Below are positions 13,301-28,300 of a DNA stretch of 64,000 nucleotides, one piece after another. The notes below the pieces were generated by a model, which ran no database searches, was not told the DNA's origin, and worked only from the letters and a program-made list of their open reading frames with translations. The translations under genes were made by a program, and so were the position numbers. Every line of letters begins with the position of its first letter. Positions within the stretch are counted from its first letter, which is position 1. This stretch comes from Arbacia lixula (Eukaryota; Echinodermata; Echinoidea; Arbacioida; Arbaciidae): contig OZ022576.1 of assembly GCA_963669155.1 (NCBI GenBank), positions 37,168,807 through 37,232,806 of the forward strand. The letters are read 5' to 3'.

Positions 13301-16300
13301 TTCAAAGTTGGTATCCCAAAGATACACGTGTGCTAAATTTGTGCAAACTTTCATGAAGTTTGCAGATGTTTGTAAAAGGTACGGGCCACCTTTAACCCCT
13401 TGTGTCCCATACAAAATGGTCTTTTATGTGTTTTATGTGTGTGAAAATGCATCGAAAACCAGTGCATAAAGAGGTGATATCTCTAATGTTCATGCAGTGC
13501 CTCTCCTGGAGAGGATTCCCGCTCCCAAACCTGTGGACGCCCCCAAGGGGGCCAAGGCAGTGGAGGATGAGCCCCGCTACGGCCTGTCCACCATGAAGAT
13601 TGACTCCAAGATGTTGCTGAGCCTCAAGAAACCCTCTGTGGCCCCCTCACCTGTACCCCCGGTGAGTCTTCGTCTCTGTCTTCCATCTCTTCCATGGTTA
13701 CCCAGGAGCAGAGTAAAGTATGTTTACCTGCTCTCCATGGGAACCAGTGTTTTCCAGCCCTCATCCCCTCTCCTGTTGCATGTACTTCCCCAGACATGGG
13801 AACCTGGATACATGTACACTACAGCTCAAAGGAATTGGCATAGGGAAATGGAAAGGGGAGAAAGGGAAGGAGCCGCAGTTTTAAACCACGGTATTTTTTG
13901 TCCAGTTCAGCATGAAACATGATGCTTTAGCCTAAAAAGCATCCCGTTTCATGCTGAACTGGACAAAAAATACCGCAGTTTGTGAAAGACTGCGGCTCCT
14001 TACCTTTCTTCCCTTTCCCTTTCCCTGTGCCAATTCCTTTGAGCTGGAGTGTATGTACCGTCCCCAGAAACCTCATGATCACAACCTGTTATTTTAGAGA
14101 GGCACAAAGAGGTCTCCGTATAGAGGGGTTGTCTTTTGGTACAGGTTGAATCAGATCTACGGAAATATGCAGTTTAAGGAAGTCAAAACACTTGATTGAG
14201 CAGGTATTTTGTAAATTAGCCCCCTCTTTTCTTGCCTGTGATAAAGCATGTAAAATAGGAGAATAAACTTTATCATCATTATTTTTGTACAGCTTATTAC
14301 ATTTGAAATTTTGTCTCCAGTAATTACTGTATACTGATTTCCTGATGAACAAATAAAGATCTTATTTTTCTTTTCTTTCAAGTAAGAAATCATACATTAT
14401 GAAGATATATATAGCCAGGGTATGACCATTTTGTTGTTAAAATCGAGTCTGGTCATTAGAACAGCTGCAGTCCCCTACACTGCAAGGTGTATGTGTGGGG
14501 GAGGGGGATATGAATAGCATCAAAACATCTTTGTAAAAACTCAAGATGTTTTTCAGTCATGACATTTATGAGTATTAATTATTTCATATAAGATACCGGT
14601 GGTTGACTTGTATGTCTCTTTTTTTCCAACGGATGCTCGCTGAGAATAAAAATGTGTATGTGCATGCTCTGCAGCTTAGGTTAGAAACACCACCGTGCTG
14701 AAGTGAAGAGAATATATGAAGGATGCTAGAGTGAAATAGATAATTGACAAGGGTTTCATTTAAGATATTTCACGCTTTATATCAAAATTTATAGCCCCGA
14801 ACCACAGAAAGCAGGGAATATTATGCCCCATATACCCCTGGCGTATGGATGAAAAGATTCTGAACATGTATATGTACATGTGTGATCTTTATGCAGTGTC
14901 CAAATGTATTTCGCTCTAGATAGCCTGCAAGGTTGATGAAGCTGATGAAGATCTAATACCTAAGATCAGAAAACAACAAAGATTCTTTGCTGGTATACTT
15001 TCACCGCTCAGCGATCCTTAATACACAAACTAACATCATGTGGATTAAACGCATACTTTCAGCCTAATGCTGTCCATACAAAAGATTTTGATAATGATTT
15101 ATAGATTTAATGATTTATTGAAGTTGCGCAATGATGCTATGATGTGACATTTTACCTTATAAACCTAAACTTAGGACTCTGTTTGCAATGTACATCTATA
15201 TTTCTAAGTCATACGATATCTGTCATGCACCATCTGTCCTACCACAGATGACTATGAAGATACTAGTGGAGATGTACACCAGTACCGGTAATTTGCGTGA
15301 TTAATGTAATACAATATGAATTATTTGGGGGGGATTTCTCTTTCTCTCATGTTGCAGAAGACTACCAGTAGTCAGCACGAAGGCATTGACAAGGTCAAGT
15401 TAAGAACTACATCAACAACTGTGAGTATGCATGTTCTCTGCAGTGTCATGCCCTTGAAGTCAAGTTATTTTACTGATGGACAGAAACTAAGTACCAAGTT
15501 CACAAATTTTAGGCATACACCCAGTAGTAAGAATAGCATGCTCCATCCTGTAAATGAACAAAAACAAGTCAGACAAAAATCTTGGAACCAGACAGGATTT
15601 GAACCTGCAATCTACTGCTTACCGGGCAGCGACTTAACCACGCAAGCTATTTCTAGTTCACGGGTCAAGACACGACAACATGGAAACAAATACCTGAAAG
15701 AGTCTCATTTCATCTGACTCATTAATATTCATGAGTAGTCCGCCGTAGGGACAATTCGGCTAGATTTTAGTGAAAGGGCTTTCTGGGGTAATTGTTTCGT
15801 TCATTTACAGGATGAAGCACGCTATCCTTACTACTGGGTGTGTGTCTAAAATTTCTTTGTAAAGCATGAATTTAGTTAGCACCCTATGCAAAACGGGTAG
15901 TGTGCATGCTAAGTCAAGCACACTTATCCTTGTATAAGCCATGATTTAGACAGTGGTCTAAATCTGTTTCTAAGTCTAAATCCATTTGTTTGTACTTCAA
16001 ATCTACTATTTAATACTTTCTCAATGATAGTGAAATAAACTAATAGCTGCTTGTAAACTTTCAGCATACCTTTTCTCTTTTTCCTCTCCCTTTTCTCCCT
16101 TTGTGACTGTAGCTTACAACTCTCACTAACTCCCTTTTTTCCCTTTGTGACTATAGCTACAACTCTCACTCACTCCCTTTTCTCCCTTTGTGACTATAGC
16201 TACAACTCTCACTTACTCCCTTTTCTCCCTTTGTGACTATAGCTACAACTCTCACTAACTCCCTTTTCTCCCTTTGTGACTATAGCTTGCAACTCTCACT

Positions 16301-19300
16301 AACTCCCTTTTTTTCCCTTTGTGACTATAGCTACAACTCTCACTAACTCCCTTTTTTCCCTTTGTGACTATAGCTTACAACTCTCACTAACTCCCTTTTC
16401 TCCCTTTGTGACTATAGCTTACAACTCTCACTAACTCCCTTTTCTCCCTTTGTGACTATAGCTTGCAACTCTCACTAACTCCCTTTTTTCCCTTTGTGAC
16501 TATAGCTACAACTCTCACTAACTCCCTTTGTGACTGTAGCTTACAACTCTCCCTTTTTCTTCTGGTTGCATTGCATCTCATTTTATTTTCAGTTTGAATA
16601 CCAACATGTTATGCCTACTTGTGTAAGTGTAAGGAAATGACATATAAATGCATCTCTTTCCGTTCAGTTTCTCGGCTCCTACAAAGCCAAATCAAATTCA
16701 TGTACAGTGAAACATAACAAAACTCTTGAAAGAATGCAAACATATGGTCAACACCAAAGTTTCACTATTTTTCAAATAGTATTTATTAATACACTCTCAT
16801 TGAAACATTTAGAGAACAATTAGTAAAGGTTATTGCCGGATTAGACATGGCATGTCCATGGTATTTTCTTTCAATTTTGGATGTATTTTTTTAGACTCCC
16901 CTTACCCTGGCAAAATATATTTCTACATTGAGATAAAGATATACACAGATAATTATGTTTGGATTGAGAATAAATTTTAAAAAATGTGGAGCAGGGAGAG
17001 AAAAGTGATAGAAGAGTGCAGATAGAGGAGAATAAGAGAGGGGAAGAGAAGGATGAGAAGGAGAGATTGAAGGGGACAAGGCGGGTGGAGGAAGAAGGAC
17101 AGAAGATATAAATACATGTGAGAGGGAAGGAATCACACAAGCATTTGTTTGTGTGGTGTTTTTGTGTTTTCAAAATATCAAATAAAGGAGAGTAGGAAGT
17201 AGGGGTGGAAGGAGGAGAGAGAGGATAGGTGAGGAAGAAGAAAAGAAGAGAAGAATATTATGAGAGAGGGAAGGAATCACACAAGCACTTTGTTTTTTGT
17301 ATTGTTTTTTTTTTTTTTCAATGTATCAAAGATTGTAGACACAGGAGAGAATTTGAGGGAAAGGGAAGGTTAGGAAGGACAAATAAAAGGTGAAAAGAGG
17401 AGAGAGGAGGAAAAAGATAAGCAGATAAAAATGCATGTGAAAGGGAAGGAATCACAAAAACATATTTTTTGGGTGGTGTTTTTGTGTTTTAAAAAATATC
17501 AAAGAATGTAGATAAAAAATGTAAGAGAGGGAAAGGGAAAGAGGGAAGGAGGAATTGAATTGGAGAGAGAGGATGGAGGAGCAAGCAGAAAACAGGAAAA
17601 TGCATGTGAGAGGGGAACAAAATTACACAAACATTTTTTGTGTGTGATGTTTTTGTATTTTCCATTAATATAATTTGAGTCATTATGATTTGGCCAAACT
17701 GTGACCCAGCAAGCTTAGTCTAAATATGATATTTATGCCATTCACAAACATAATTATTATTCACCGTGTCTCTGAAGACACGTGCCATTACATCATTGTG
17801 TTGGATAATGCAATCGGAATCACATATGCCAGACACTGAAGTTTTATGGGGCTTGTGTGGGATAAAGTTCACGATAAAGTCAAAATAAAAATACACGTTT
17901 TAATTTAGTACAGTGCACCTGATGAAGGTTGAAGGTGATTATATCTGTGAGTGAATGACCTTGCCATAAAAAAATATTTGATACTTTTTCACTGATAGTG
18001 AAATAAACTAATAGCTGCTTGTAAACTTTCAGCATACCTTTTCTCTTTTTCCTATCACTTTTCTCCCTTTGTGACTGTAGCTTTACAACTCTCACTAACT
18101 CCCTTTTCTCCCTTTGTGACTATAGCTTGCAACTCTCACTAACTCCCTTTTTTCCCTTTGTGACTAGAGCTACAACTCTCACTAACTCCCTTTTTTCCCT
18201 TTGTGACTATAGCTACAACTCTCACTAACTCCCTTTTTTCCCTTTGTGACTATAGCTACAACTCTCACTCACTCCCTTTTCTTCTAGTTCCATTTCATCT
18301 CATTTTATTTTCTGTTTGAATACCAACATGTTATGCCTACTTGTGTAAGTGTAAGGAAATGACATATAAATTCATCTCTTTCCGTTCAGTTTCTCGGCTC
18401 CTACAAAGCCAAATCAAATTCATGTACAGTGAAACATAACAAAACTCTTGAAAGAATGCAAACATATGGTCAACACCAAAGTTTCACTATTTTTCAAATA
18501 GTATTTATTGATACACTCTCATCGAAACATTTAAAGAATAATTAGTAAAGGTTATTGTCGGATAAGACATGGCATGTCCATGGTATTTTCTTTCAATTTT
18601 GGATGTATTTTTTTAGACTCCCCTTACACTGGCAAAATATATTTCTACATTGAGATAAAGATATACACAGATAATTATGTTTGGATTGAGAATAAATTTT
18701 AAAAAATGTAGAGCAGGGAGAGAAGTGATGGAAGAGTGCAGATAGAGGAGAATAAGAGAGGGGAAGAGAAGGATGAGAAGGAGAGATTGAAGGGGGCAAG
18801 GAGGGTGGAGGAAGAAGGACAGAAGATAAAAATACATGTGAGAGGGAAGGAATCACACAAGCATTTGTTTGTGTGGTGTTTTTGTGTTTTCAAAATATCA
18901 AATAAAGGAGAATAGGAAGTAGGGGTGGAAGAAAGGGAGAGGATGGGTGAGGAAGAAGAAAAGAAGAGAAGAATATTATGAGAGAGGGAAGGAATCGCAC
19001 AAACACTTTGTTTGTGTGGTGTTTTTGTGTTTTCAAAATATCAAATAAAGGAGAGTAGGAAGTAGGGGTGGAAGGAGGAGAGAGGATAGGTGAGGAAGAA
19101 GAAAAGAAGAGAAGAATATTATGAGAGAGGGAAGGAATCACACAAACACTTTGTTTGTGTGGTGCTTTTGTTGTCTCGCCCACCGGAGGTTAAGGCGAGA
19201 CTAAGGGATCCAAATGGCGTCTGTCCGTCGTCCGTCCGTCGTCCGTCGTCCGTCCGTCGTCCGTCGTCCGTCGTCCGTCACAAATGTTAAAGTTTACCTG

Positions 19301-22300
19301 CAAGACTCTCTTTTGACAAATAACTTCACATGGGTTGCTTGGATTACAACCTAACTTGGGTCATAGATGCACTGGGGGTACCTTCATGTTATGGTACCGT
19401 TGGAGGTCACAGGATAAGGTCAAAGGTCATTTGAGGTCATACGTTAAAGTTTACCTGCAAGCCTCTCTTTTGACAAATAACTTCACATGGGTTGCTTGGA
19501 TTACAACCTAACTTGGGTCATAGATGCACTGGGGGTACCTTCATGTTATGGTGCCGTTGGAGGTCACAGGATAAGGTCAAAGGTCATTTGAGGTCATACG
19601 TTAAAGTTTACCTGCAAGACTCTCTTTTGACAAATAACTTCACATAGGTTGCTTGGATTATAACCTAACTTGGGTCATAGATGCACTGGGGGTACCTTCA
19701 TGTTATGGTACCGTTGGAGGTCACAGGATAGGGTCAAAGGTCATTTGAGGTCATACGTTAAAGTTTACCTGCAAGACTCTCTTTTGACAAATAACTTCAC
19801 ATGGGTTGCTTGGATTACAACCTAACTTGGGTCACAGATGCACTGGGGGTACCTTCATGTTATGGTACCGTTGGAGGTCACAGGATAAGGTCAAAGGTCA
19901 TTTGAGGTCATACGTTAAAGTTTACCTGCAAGACTCTCTTTTGACAAATAACTTCACATGGGTTGCTTGGATTACAACCTAACTTGGGTCATAGATGCAC
20001 TGGGGGTACCTTCATGTTATGGTGCCGTTGGAGGTCACAGGATAAGGTCAAAGGTCATTTGAGGTCATACGTTATAGTTTACCTGCAAGACTCTCTTTTG
20101 ACAAATAACTTCACATACGTTGCTTGGATTACAACCTAACTTGGGTCATAGATGCACTAGGGGTACCTTCATGTTATGGTGCTGTTGGAGGTCACAGGAT
20201 AAGGTCAAAGGTCATTTGAGGTCATACGTTAAAGTTTACCGGCAAGACTCTCTTTTGACAAATAACTTCACATAGGTTGCTTCGATTACAACCTAACTTG
20301 GGTCATAGATGCACTGGGGGTACCTCCATGTTATGGTACCGTTGGAAGTCACAGGATAAGGTCAAAGGTCGTTTGAGGTCAGGGATACAATTCTTTTGCG
20401 TAGCAACGGAGATCGCGATATTTCTGGTTATTTTCGCAAGTGGGCGAGACACAATATTGCTAATGCCTTGTGTTTTCAAAATATCAAATAAAGGAGAGTA
20501 GGAAGTAGGGGTCAAAGGAGGAGAGAGGATAGGTGAGGAAGAAGAAAAGAAGAGAAGAATATTATGAGAGAGGGAAGGAATCACACAAACACTTTGTTTG
20601 TGTGATGTTTTTGTGTTTTCAAAATATCAAATAAAGGAGAGTAGGAAGTAGGGGTGGAAGGAAGGGAGAGGATGGGTAAGGAAGAAGAAAAGAAGAGAAG
20701 AATATGATGAGAGAGGGAAGGAATCACACAAACACTTTGTTTTTTTGTGGGTTTTTTTGTTTGTTTTCAAAGTATCAAAGATTGTAGACACAGGAGAGAA
20801 TTTGAGGGAAAGGGAAGGTTAGGAAGGACAAATAAAAGGTGAAAAGAGGAGAGAGGAGGAAAAAGATAAGCAGATAAAAATGCATGTGAAAGGGAAGAAA
20901 TCACCAAAACATATTTTTTGGGTGGTGTTTTTGTGTTTTCAAAAATATCAAAGAATGTAGATTAAAAAAAATGTAAGAGAGAGAAAGGGAAAGAGGGAAG
21001 GAGGAATCGAAATGGAGAGAGAGGATGGAGGAGCAAGCAGAAAACAGGAAAATACATGAGAGAGGGGAAAAAAATTACACAAACATTTTTTGTGTGTGAT
21101 GTTTTTGTATTTTCCATTAATATAATTTGAGTCATTGTGATTTGGCCAAACTGTGACACAGCAAGCTTAGTCGAAATATGATATTTACGCCATTCACACA
21201 CATAATCATTATTCAACGTGTCTCTGAAGACACGTGCCATTACATCATTGTGTTGGATAATGCAATCGGAATCGCATATGCCAGACACTGAAGTTTTATG
21301 GGGCTTGTGTGGGATAAAGTTCACGATAAAGTCAAAATAAAAATACACGTTTTAATTGAGTACAGTGCACCTGATGAAGGTTGAAGGAGATTATATCTGT
21401 GAGTGAATGACCTTGCCATCAAAAATATTGCATGCCATGAGACCGAGGCCGAGGCTTTCTTGCATGGTATCTAAATCTTGTTTTTCTCATTTACGTCAAT
21501 TTGCTCCTTCATGTCGGATTTATTTCTGTAAGTCTTTGTATATGAAATTGGCAATTATTTCATGTATTTTGGGATAGATCATATCAGAGTGAGTAAGGGA
21601 TTACCTCTCAATGATATAGATCTTTCAGGTTGCTCTGATATTGATTTTATGCGAAGTGGCCTGAGGCATTATGTTTTCGGGTTGTCCGTCCGTCCGTCCG
21701 TCCCGGATCCATTTAGGCAATATCTTGAGAACCGTTAACCAGATTCGCTTCAAACTTGATATATGTGTGTATTGCATGAAACTAATGAAGTGTGTAAATT
21801 TGGGGCAAATCTGATTGAGGTCAAAGGTCAATGAACTTTGTGAGAAATTTCCCAAAATTGACCTTTTTCACATTAAATCTAAATCCAAGCATGCAATTCT
21901 CATTAAGGATGTGGTACAACATAGTACAACGATGGATCACTAGTTGGGGGTAGACTGGTAATATTTTTGGTAAAATTCCTGAAAGGTCAGAGGTCAAAGA
22001 TCAATGAACTTTGCAAAAATTGGCTAAAAACTGCCCCAAACTTTATATTTTTCACAATAAATCAAAATCCAATGGCGCATTTCCAACCAAACATACTGAA
22101 AAGATGGATCACTTCTTGGTGTCATTGCTGGAAGGTCAAAGGTCAATGAACTTGGCAGAGAGATGTATCACTTCATGGAGGTAGACTGGTGAAAGTTTGG
22201 GTAAAATTCCTGAAAGTTCAATGGTCAATGGTCAATGAACTTTGCCAAGAATTAGCTAAAAATTGCCCCCAAAGTGATATTTTTCAACATAAAAATCCAA

Positions 22301-25300
22301 ATCTAATGGTGCAGTACCAACGAAACATGATGCAAAGATGGATCACTACTTGGGGGTAAACTTATGACATTTTTGGTGAAATTTCTCAAAGGTCAAAGGT
22401 CAAAGAACTTTGCCAAAATTTGTTATTTTTCACATTGAATCAAAATCTTATGATTCAATTCAAACCAAACATGGTACACAGATGTATCACTTTATGGAGG
22501 TAGACTGGTGAAAGGTTAGGTAAAATTCCTGAAAGGTCAGAGCTCAAAGGTCAATGAACTTTGACAAAATTGACTTATTTTAAACTTGATACAAGGATGG
22601 ATATAGACAGACTGGTTAGAATGGAAGTCAAAGAAAAAAAAGAGGTCAAAGGTCAATGAACATTGCCAAACTTGGCTTAACATGGAAAAGCAGAGTATGA
22701 TATTTTCATTTCACATAGTAATTCAATGGTAGATTGCCCTCCAAACATACAGATTTTCTGAGAATAAATCTAAGTAGAGCTAGCAAAGAGGCGGAGGCAT
22801 ATTTATCGACTGCATGGCAGTCGAATTGCTCTAGTCTGTATTTGTTTTTTGACATCAGTAACTTGAACATTGAGAAATGAAGCCTGTTAACTTTCTCAAT
22901 ATAAAGCCAGGAATATTCCATTGAAATATTACACATTTGTTGAAGCCAAAGATAATCCACATCGTATGACATACTTACTTTTGAACTGAAACCATGTTTA
23001 TGTACCGTTCATTAAATTCCATCATTAATTTGTTTTGCAAGTTGGAGCCAAACCTAACCCTTTGCTTTAATGCGTCAATGTCACTTCACAGAAAGCTCCG
23101 ATTAAGAAGAAGGAGAAGAAGGCGATGAAGACACGCGCGGTTGCCAAGGGGGATGCAGAGGGAGGAGAGACAAGGGGAGTGGGGAACAATGGTGCTGCCG
23201 CGGCCGCCACTGAGAAGGTACATCAATCTGAAAAAAATTGAGATATTTGAAAAGAAATATTTGGCGTACATTCAGTAGTATAAAGGATAGAAAAACAAGT
23301 ACAGGGAAACCCTGTTATAATGAGCACGGGTGTAGCGAGAACCCTACTATTACGGGGACATTTCTTGGGTCCCGATTTTTCTTCCATAGACCTCCGTGTA
23401 TTTTGTTTTCATATAATGAGATTGGCTATATAGCGAAATTTCTGCTATAGCGAGGCAAATTTCCAGCCCAAGAATAAAGAAAAAGAAAAGAAATTGACTC
23501 CGTTCTTACGAGCACTCCCTATAGCCACGCCGCCCAGCGAGGGAAAAGCAACAATAGCACAAGCAATTTTCTTCGCGCGGTTAAACGCTGATCACACACA
23601 CCGTGCAAGAATCCACACACACACACATTCACACACACAACCACACATGCATTACGCTTGTGCGGTACTACCAGAGCCATATCTCTAAGAGTGCTTTAGA
23701 TAATATGAAAAAGGGAAATGCTCCTGGGGAGGACCAAATGACTGCAGATATTTTAAAGTTGGGGGGCGAGGACACCGTATCAATCCTAACAAAATTGTTC
23801 AAGAAGATCATGCAAATGGAACAAGTACCTACCCAGTGGAACTAATCAAAAGTTATCATACTGTTCAAGAAAAGGGGACATGAAGGACATCAAACTAGGA
23901 CATCACTAGTCTGTTGCCTCATATATACAAAATCTTCACACAAATTCTTCTTGCTACGGTAGAGAAACAGCTTGATGAAAATCAACCACGGGAACAAGCT
24001 GGATTTCGTACAGGATATAGAACATTAGACCATCTCCACACCTTAAGCCAAATAATCGAGAAGGCAAAAGAATACTCTTTTGACATCTGCCTTGGCTTCG
24101 TTGATTACGACATTTGACAGCCTAGACCATCAGTCATTATTCAATGCCTTAGAAAAGCAGGTCACAGATGGAAAGTACATTCGCTTATGAAGTAAGACCA
24201 TCTTTGAGGACTAAGTTAGAAACCAGGATTTGAGAAAGAAAACCAAAGTATGGGACATAGTACAGCAAATTCGAAGAAAGTGGAGAGAAATAGGCTAGAT
24301 AGATAGATAGATAGATAGGTAGATATTTTCATACATGTTTCAAGGATAAAGAGTTTTCAATGAATACCAAAACAGTATTTCTAGACAGGTGATCGCTGGA
24401 GCAGGTTTCACTATGTATAATATGTTGATGCAGGAATGTTTCATGCATAGCATGTTAAAACATCAATTCGTCCCCACTACCGCCATGCTGGTGTCACTCA
24501 CAGAAAACGTCTAGTGCTGAAAAAGGAGCGGGCAAGGCAGCCACAGTAGCAGTGGGTGGTCATCGCCAGGGGTCAACGGTCGGTGGGTCAACGGTGGGAG
24601 TGTCTACTCTGGAGCTGGAGATGCAGGGGGGAAAGGTCCAAGCTGGCCCGAGCAGTGGGGAGATCAAGGGGAGGAAGCTCATGGGACCAAAAGAAAAGAA
24701 AAAGAAGCAGCCCATCTTTGGAAAAGAGAAGAAGAGAGTGGGTGGACGAGCGGCTGCCGCCTCTGCTGCCATGGCAACAGACGAGGTGAGTGAGATACAA
24801 TAAGCCTTTTTTTGTGTGATATATTCAGGGACTTGCTGAACAGGCTTTGATGAGAACTAGCGTAAAAGTAGAAGTATTCACAACTTTCCTCCTAATTGCG
24901 TAGTCACGTGTTATTACATACACGCGTTTGGTGATTGTGTTTCAGTGGGTAGAGTACACTTTGAATCTATTGCTAGTCAAACCTCAGACGCACCCTGGGT
25001 TACCATTATTGTTTGAAAGATGTGCATATAGTTTTGCATATATATTGAAAACAGTCTCATTTATCAACCATCATGGAAACCTGGCTTTCAGACTTTGGGA
25101 TATTTCAAATTATATTCCACATAATAAGAATGTTGCTATAGGATTGGTCAGAGTTGATCACATGATAAAGCGTAGTTTTGTCCATCTGATTGCCTGAGAA
25201 GAAAAGTTTGTTACACTCTAGATGATAGTACTTTTTGGTTTTGCTGATCTCTTCACTCCTCACAGTCCTAACACGTGATCAATATTTTGAGTATGCGCGA

Positions 25301-28300
25301 AATAAAGTGCGTTACACTCAGACTATCAATTGACTAACAGTAGCTTTTACTAACGCGTCCTAATGCATGTTCCCCACGGCAGCGGCTCAGGGTAAGGTCG
25401 AGAAATAAGCATTACTTTTGTACGTCAAATTGTCCTTTTTGGTATAGATAGTTGCTTTCAGATGTGGAATATATAGCAAATAATCAACTTTTGGTTTCAT
25501 GCAATGAGACGAACTATCACTTCCTCGGCAATCTGAAGGTATACGCTATCTTTCCAAAGCGCACCTTCACCAACGTTGATTATTTGCTCATTAGTTCTGA
25601 AGTTCTTCTCCAGCACTGGATGGACCGGAAGAAAAGGAGAATTTGTCTTGTTAGTGCTATGAATGTGTGGATTAGAAAGTAGGGCGCAATTCAGCCACAC
25701 CCGTTTGGTTACTGCAGTTTCGTGCCAAGAGTTTGACATCTTAACTAGACTGGGATTCATGAAGCCAGAAAATCTAGCAGCGAGCAACAGGTAAATGTCT
25801 TTTAAAATCCTTGTACGATAATGATAATGTGTGGTGCCACGTGCATTTTATCGTACAGCACGTTAATCAATTCATATGCAGCTTCATTTCTGTGGTCATA
25901 TGTTGTTTCTCTCTATCTATTCCCTTCTTCCTCTCACAGGATCCTGCTACAGAAGAGACAAATGAGGGCGCCATACAAGACAATTCAGCAGGGACGAATG
26001 GGCCCAGCCAGGGACTAGGTAAGTCAACCCGCTAATCTTTATGTTCAGACAATCATAAGCCAGAATTCTCCAAGGCTACAAGACACCTGACTATAAACTT
26101 AATCAAAGCACTATGTTTGGAAGGTAGATTTAATTTGCAATTTTTTTTTCTTTTTTTCTAATAACATTAAAATGTGTTAATGGAAAATGGAAAAGAATAT
26201 GCATGTGTGCAATGACAGTGAGATGTATGTGGGGTCTACTACAGAAAAGTGGGTTTATGAAATCGTCCAGGGGGATCAAAAGGATTCTGCCCCTGCAATG
26301 CCTAAAAAAAAAAATCCCCCTTGAATAACAAAATGATGCCCCCAGAGTTCTACATTGTCTATTCACTGTCTCAAATGTATTTTCTACCTATGCATTGTCT
26401 CAAACGTATTTTCTGTGTATGTTTTGTATCATTAAAATTCATTTGTTATCTTGAATATATCTATGTACATGTATTGTAGTTTGTAAAAACATGTGAAATG
26501 TGAAGGTCCTGATGGACTATAGATAACTCAGCTCAATTCATTACACTCAATTCAATTGTCAAATATCCTGCCAGCAAGGTTTTTAGGCTAAGGCAGTTAT
26601 TCCCCTTTCAAGTATAGGTGCCAGTATTAAACAAGTTTGCCCCTTTTTCAACCAACTGTAATGTCCAGGGGAGCAAGACTCTGGTCAAGAGTACTTTGTC
26701 TGTCAAAACGGACACCACATCCGGTCAAGTGTCTGTCATCAGTGTGGTAAAAACACAAGCATGATATTCTCCCCTTCTCATTCCTGCATGCTGAACTAGT
26801 CCTGGAGTTTTTTTGTAGTCATAGTTGTAGTAATCTTGCTACTAAAATATGTAAAGTGTTATTCACTTAGGTTTTGTTACATCCTGCATGCTGAAATATT
26901 CCTTGAGTTATTTTGTAGTTACAATTGTTGTAGTAATCTTCCTACTAAAATTTATAAAGTGTAGTTGACGTAGATTTGATTAGATCCAGTATGCTGAAAT
27001 ATTCCTTGAATATTTTGTAGTTTCAGATGTTTAAGTAATCTTTCTACTTAAATGTATAAAGTGCAGTTGCATTTAATCATGAGATCCTGCATGCTAAAAT
27101 ATATCTTGATATATTTTTTAGTTTCAGTTGTTCTAGTAATCTTCCTACTAAAATCTATAATGTGTAGTTGACTTAGATTTAGTGAGATCCTGCATGCTGA
27201 AATTTTGCCGAAATTATTTGTATTTCCATTCATTTTTCTAATCTTGCTACTTAAATATATTCAGTATAGTTGACTACAGTTTTGATCCTGCATGTTGAAA
27301 TAATCATTGTGTTATTTTGTAATTTCAGTCATTCTCTTAAGCTTGCTATTAAAATGTATTCAGCTTTTAGTTTTGTTAGATCCTCCATGCTGAAACATAT
27401 TAATTGTGTTATTTTGTAGTTTCAGTTGTTCTCCCAATCTTGCTACTAACATGTATAAAGTGTTGTTGACATACAGTAGGTATTTGTAAACTCTTGCATG
27501 CTTAAGTATTCCTTAAGTCATGTCGCAGTTGCAGTTGTTTTAATACTCTTTGCCATTTTATATAAAAAATGAGTTGTTTGTCAGAGTGCCCCACAATAGG
27601 CTTATTGGGTGGGGTTCCTGACCCCATTTTCCATTTCTTCATTAAACAGTCTCAGCGTAGCACTACAATTACGGGGCGGAAGTATTTCCTCAATGAACTC
27701 TAATTCCGCTAAATCGCATCATGTTTTCCATGAAATTGTTTTAGCAGAATTGCACTTTCTCGCTCAAAATAACTCCAAATAAGAAAATCTCCACGTGATG
27801 TTAACAAGAAAGGGCAGCATGTATTTAAGGAAGATGATGCCTAGTGCAAGCGTGACATAAATTGACAAATTTACATTTCAAGGGGTTGATCAACAGTCTC
27901 GGCGTAGCACTACAATTAGCGGACGGAAATATTTCCTCAATGCACTCTAATTCCGCTAAATCGCATCATGTTTTCTGTGAAACCGCTGGTGAATTGTTTC
28001 AGCAGAATTGCACTCGCTCAAAATAACTCCAAATAACAAAATCTCCACGTGATGTTAACAAGAAAGAGCAGTATGTATATAAGGAAGATGATGCCTAGTG
28101 CAAGCGTGACATAAATTGACAAATTTACATTTCAAGGGGTTGATGTTAATAGTCTGAGTGTAGCACTACAATTCGCGGACGAAAGCATCTGGGGTCTAAA
28201 CTCTAGTAACATGTCAATCATTTGAAGATTCATTGCATGGCAGACTTGTGTCGGGAAAAATGGATAAAGATAAGTGAAAAGATATTTCCATACACATGTA

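Noticed and set aside
13497-13922. Continuation of the gene A exon 3 frame to 141 codons
   Set aside because: A perfect GTGAGT donor at 13662 ends the exon; the frame then runs into a MITE.
16070-16555. CRISPR-like array
   Set aside because: Units are contiguous with no unique spacers, in a eukaryotic intron; it is a minisatellite.
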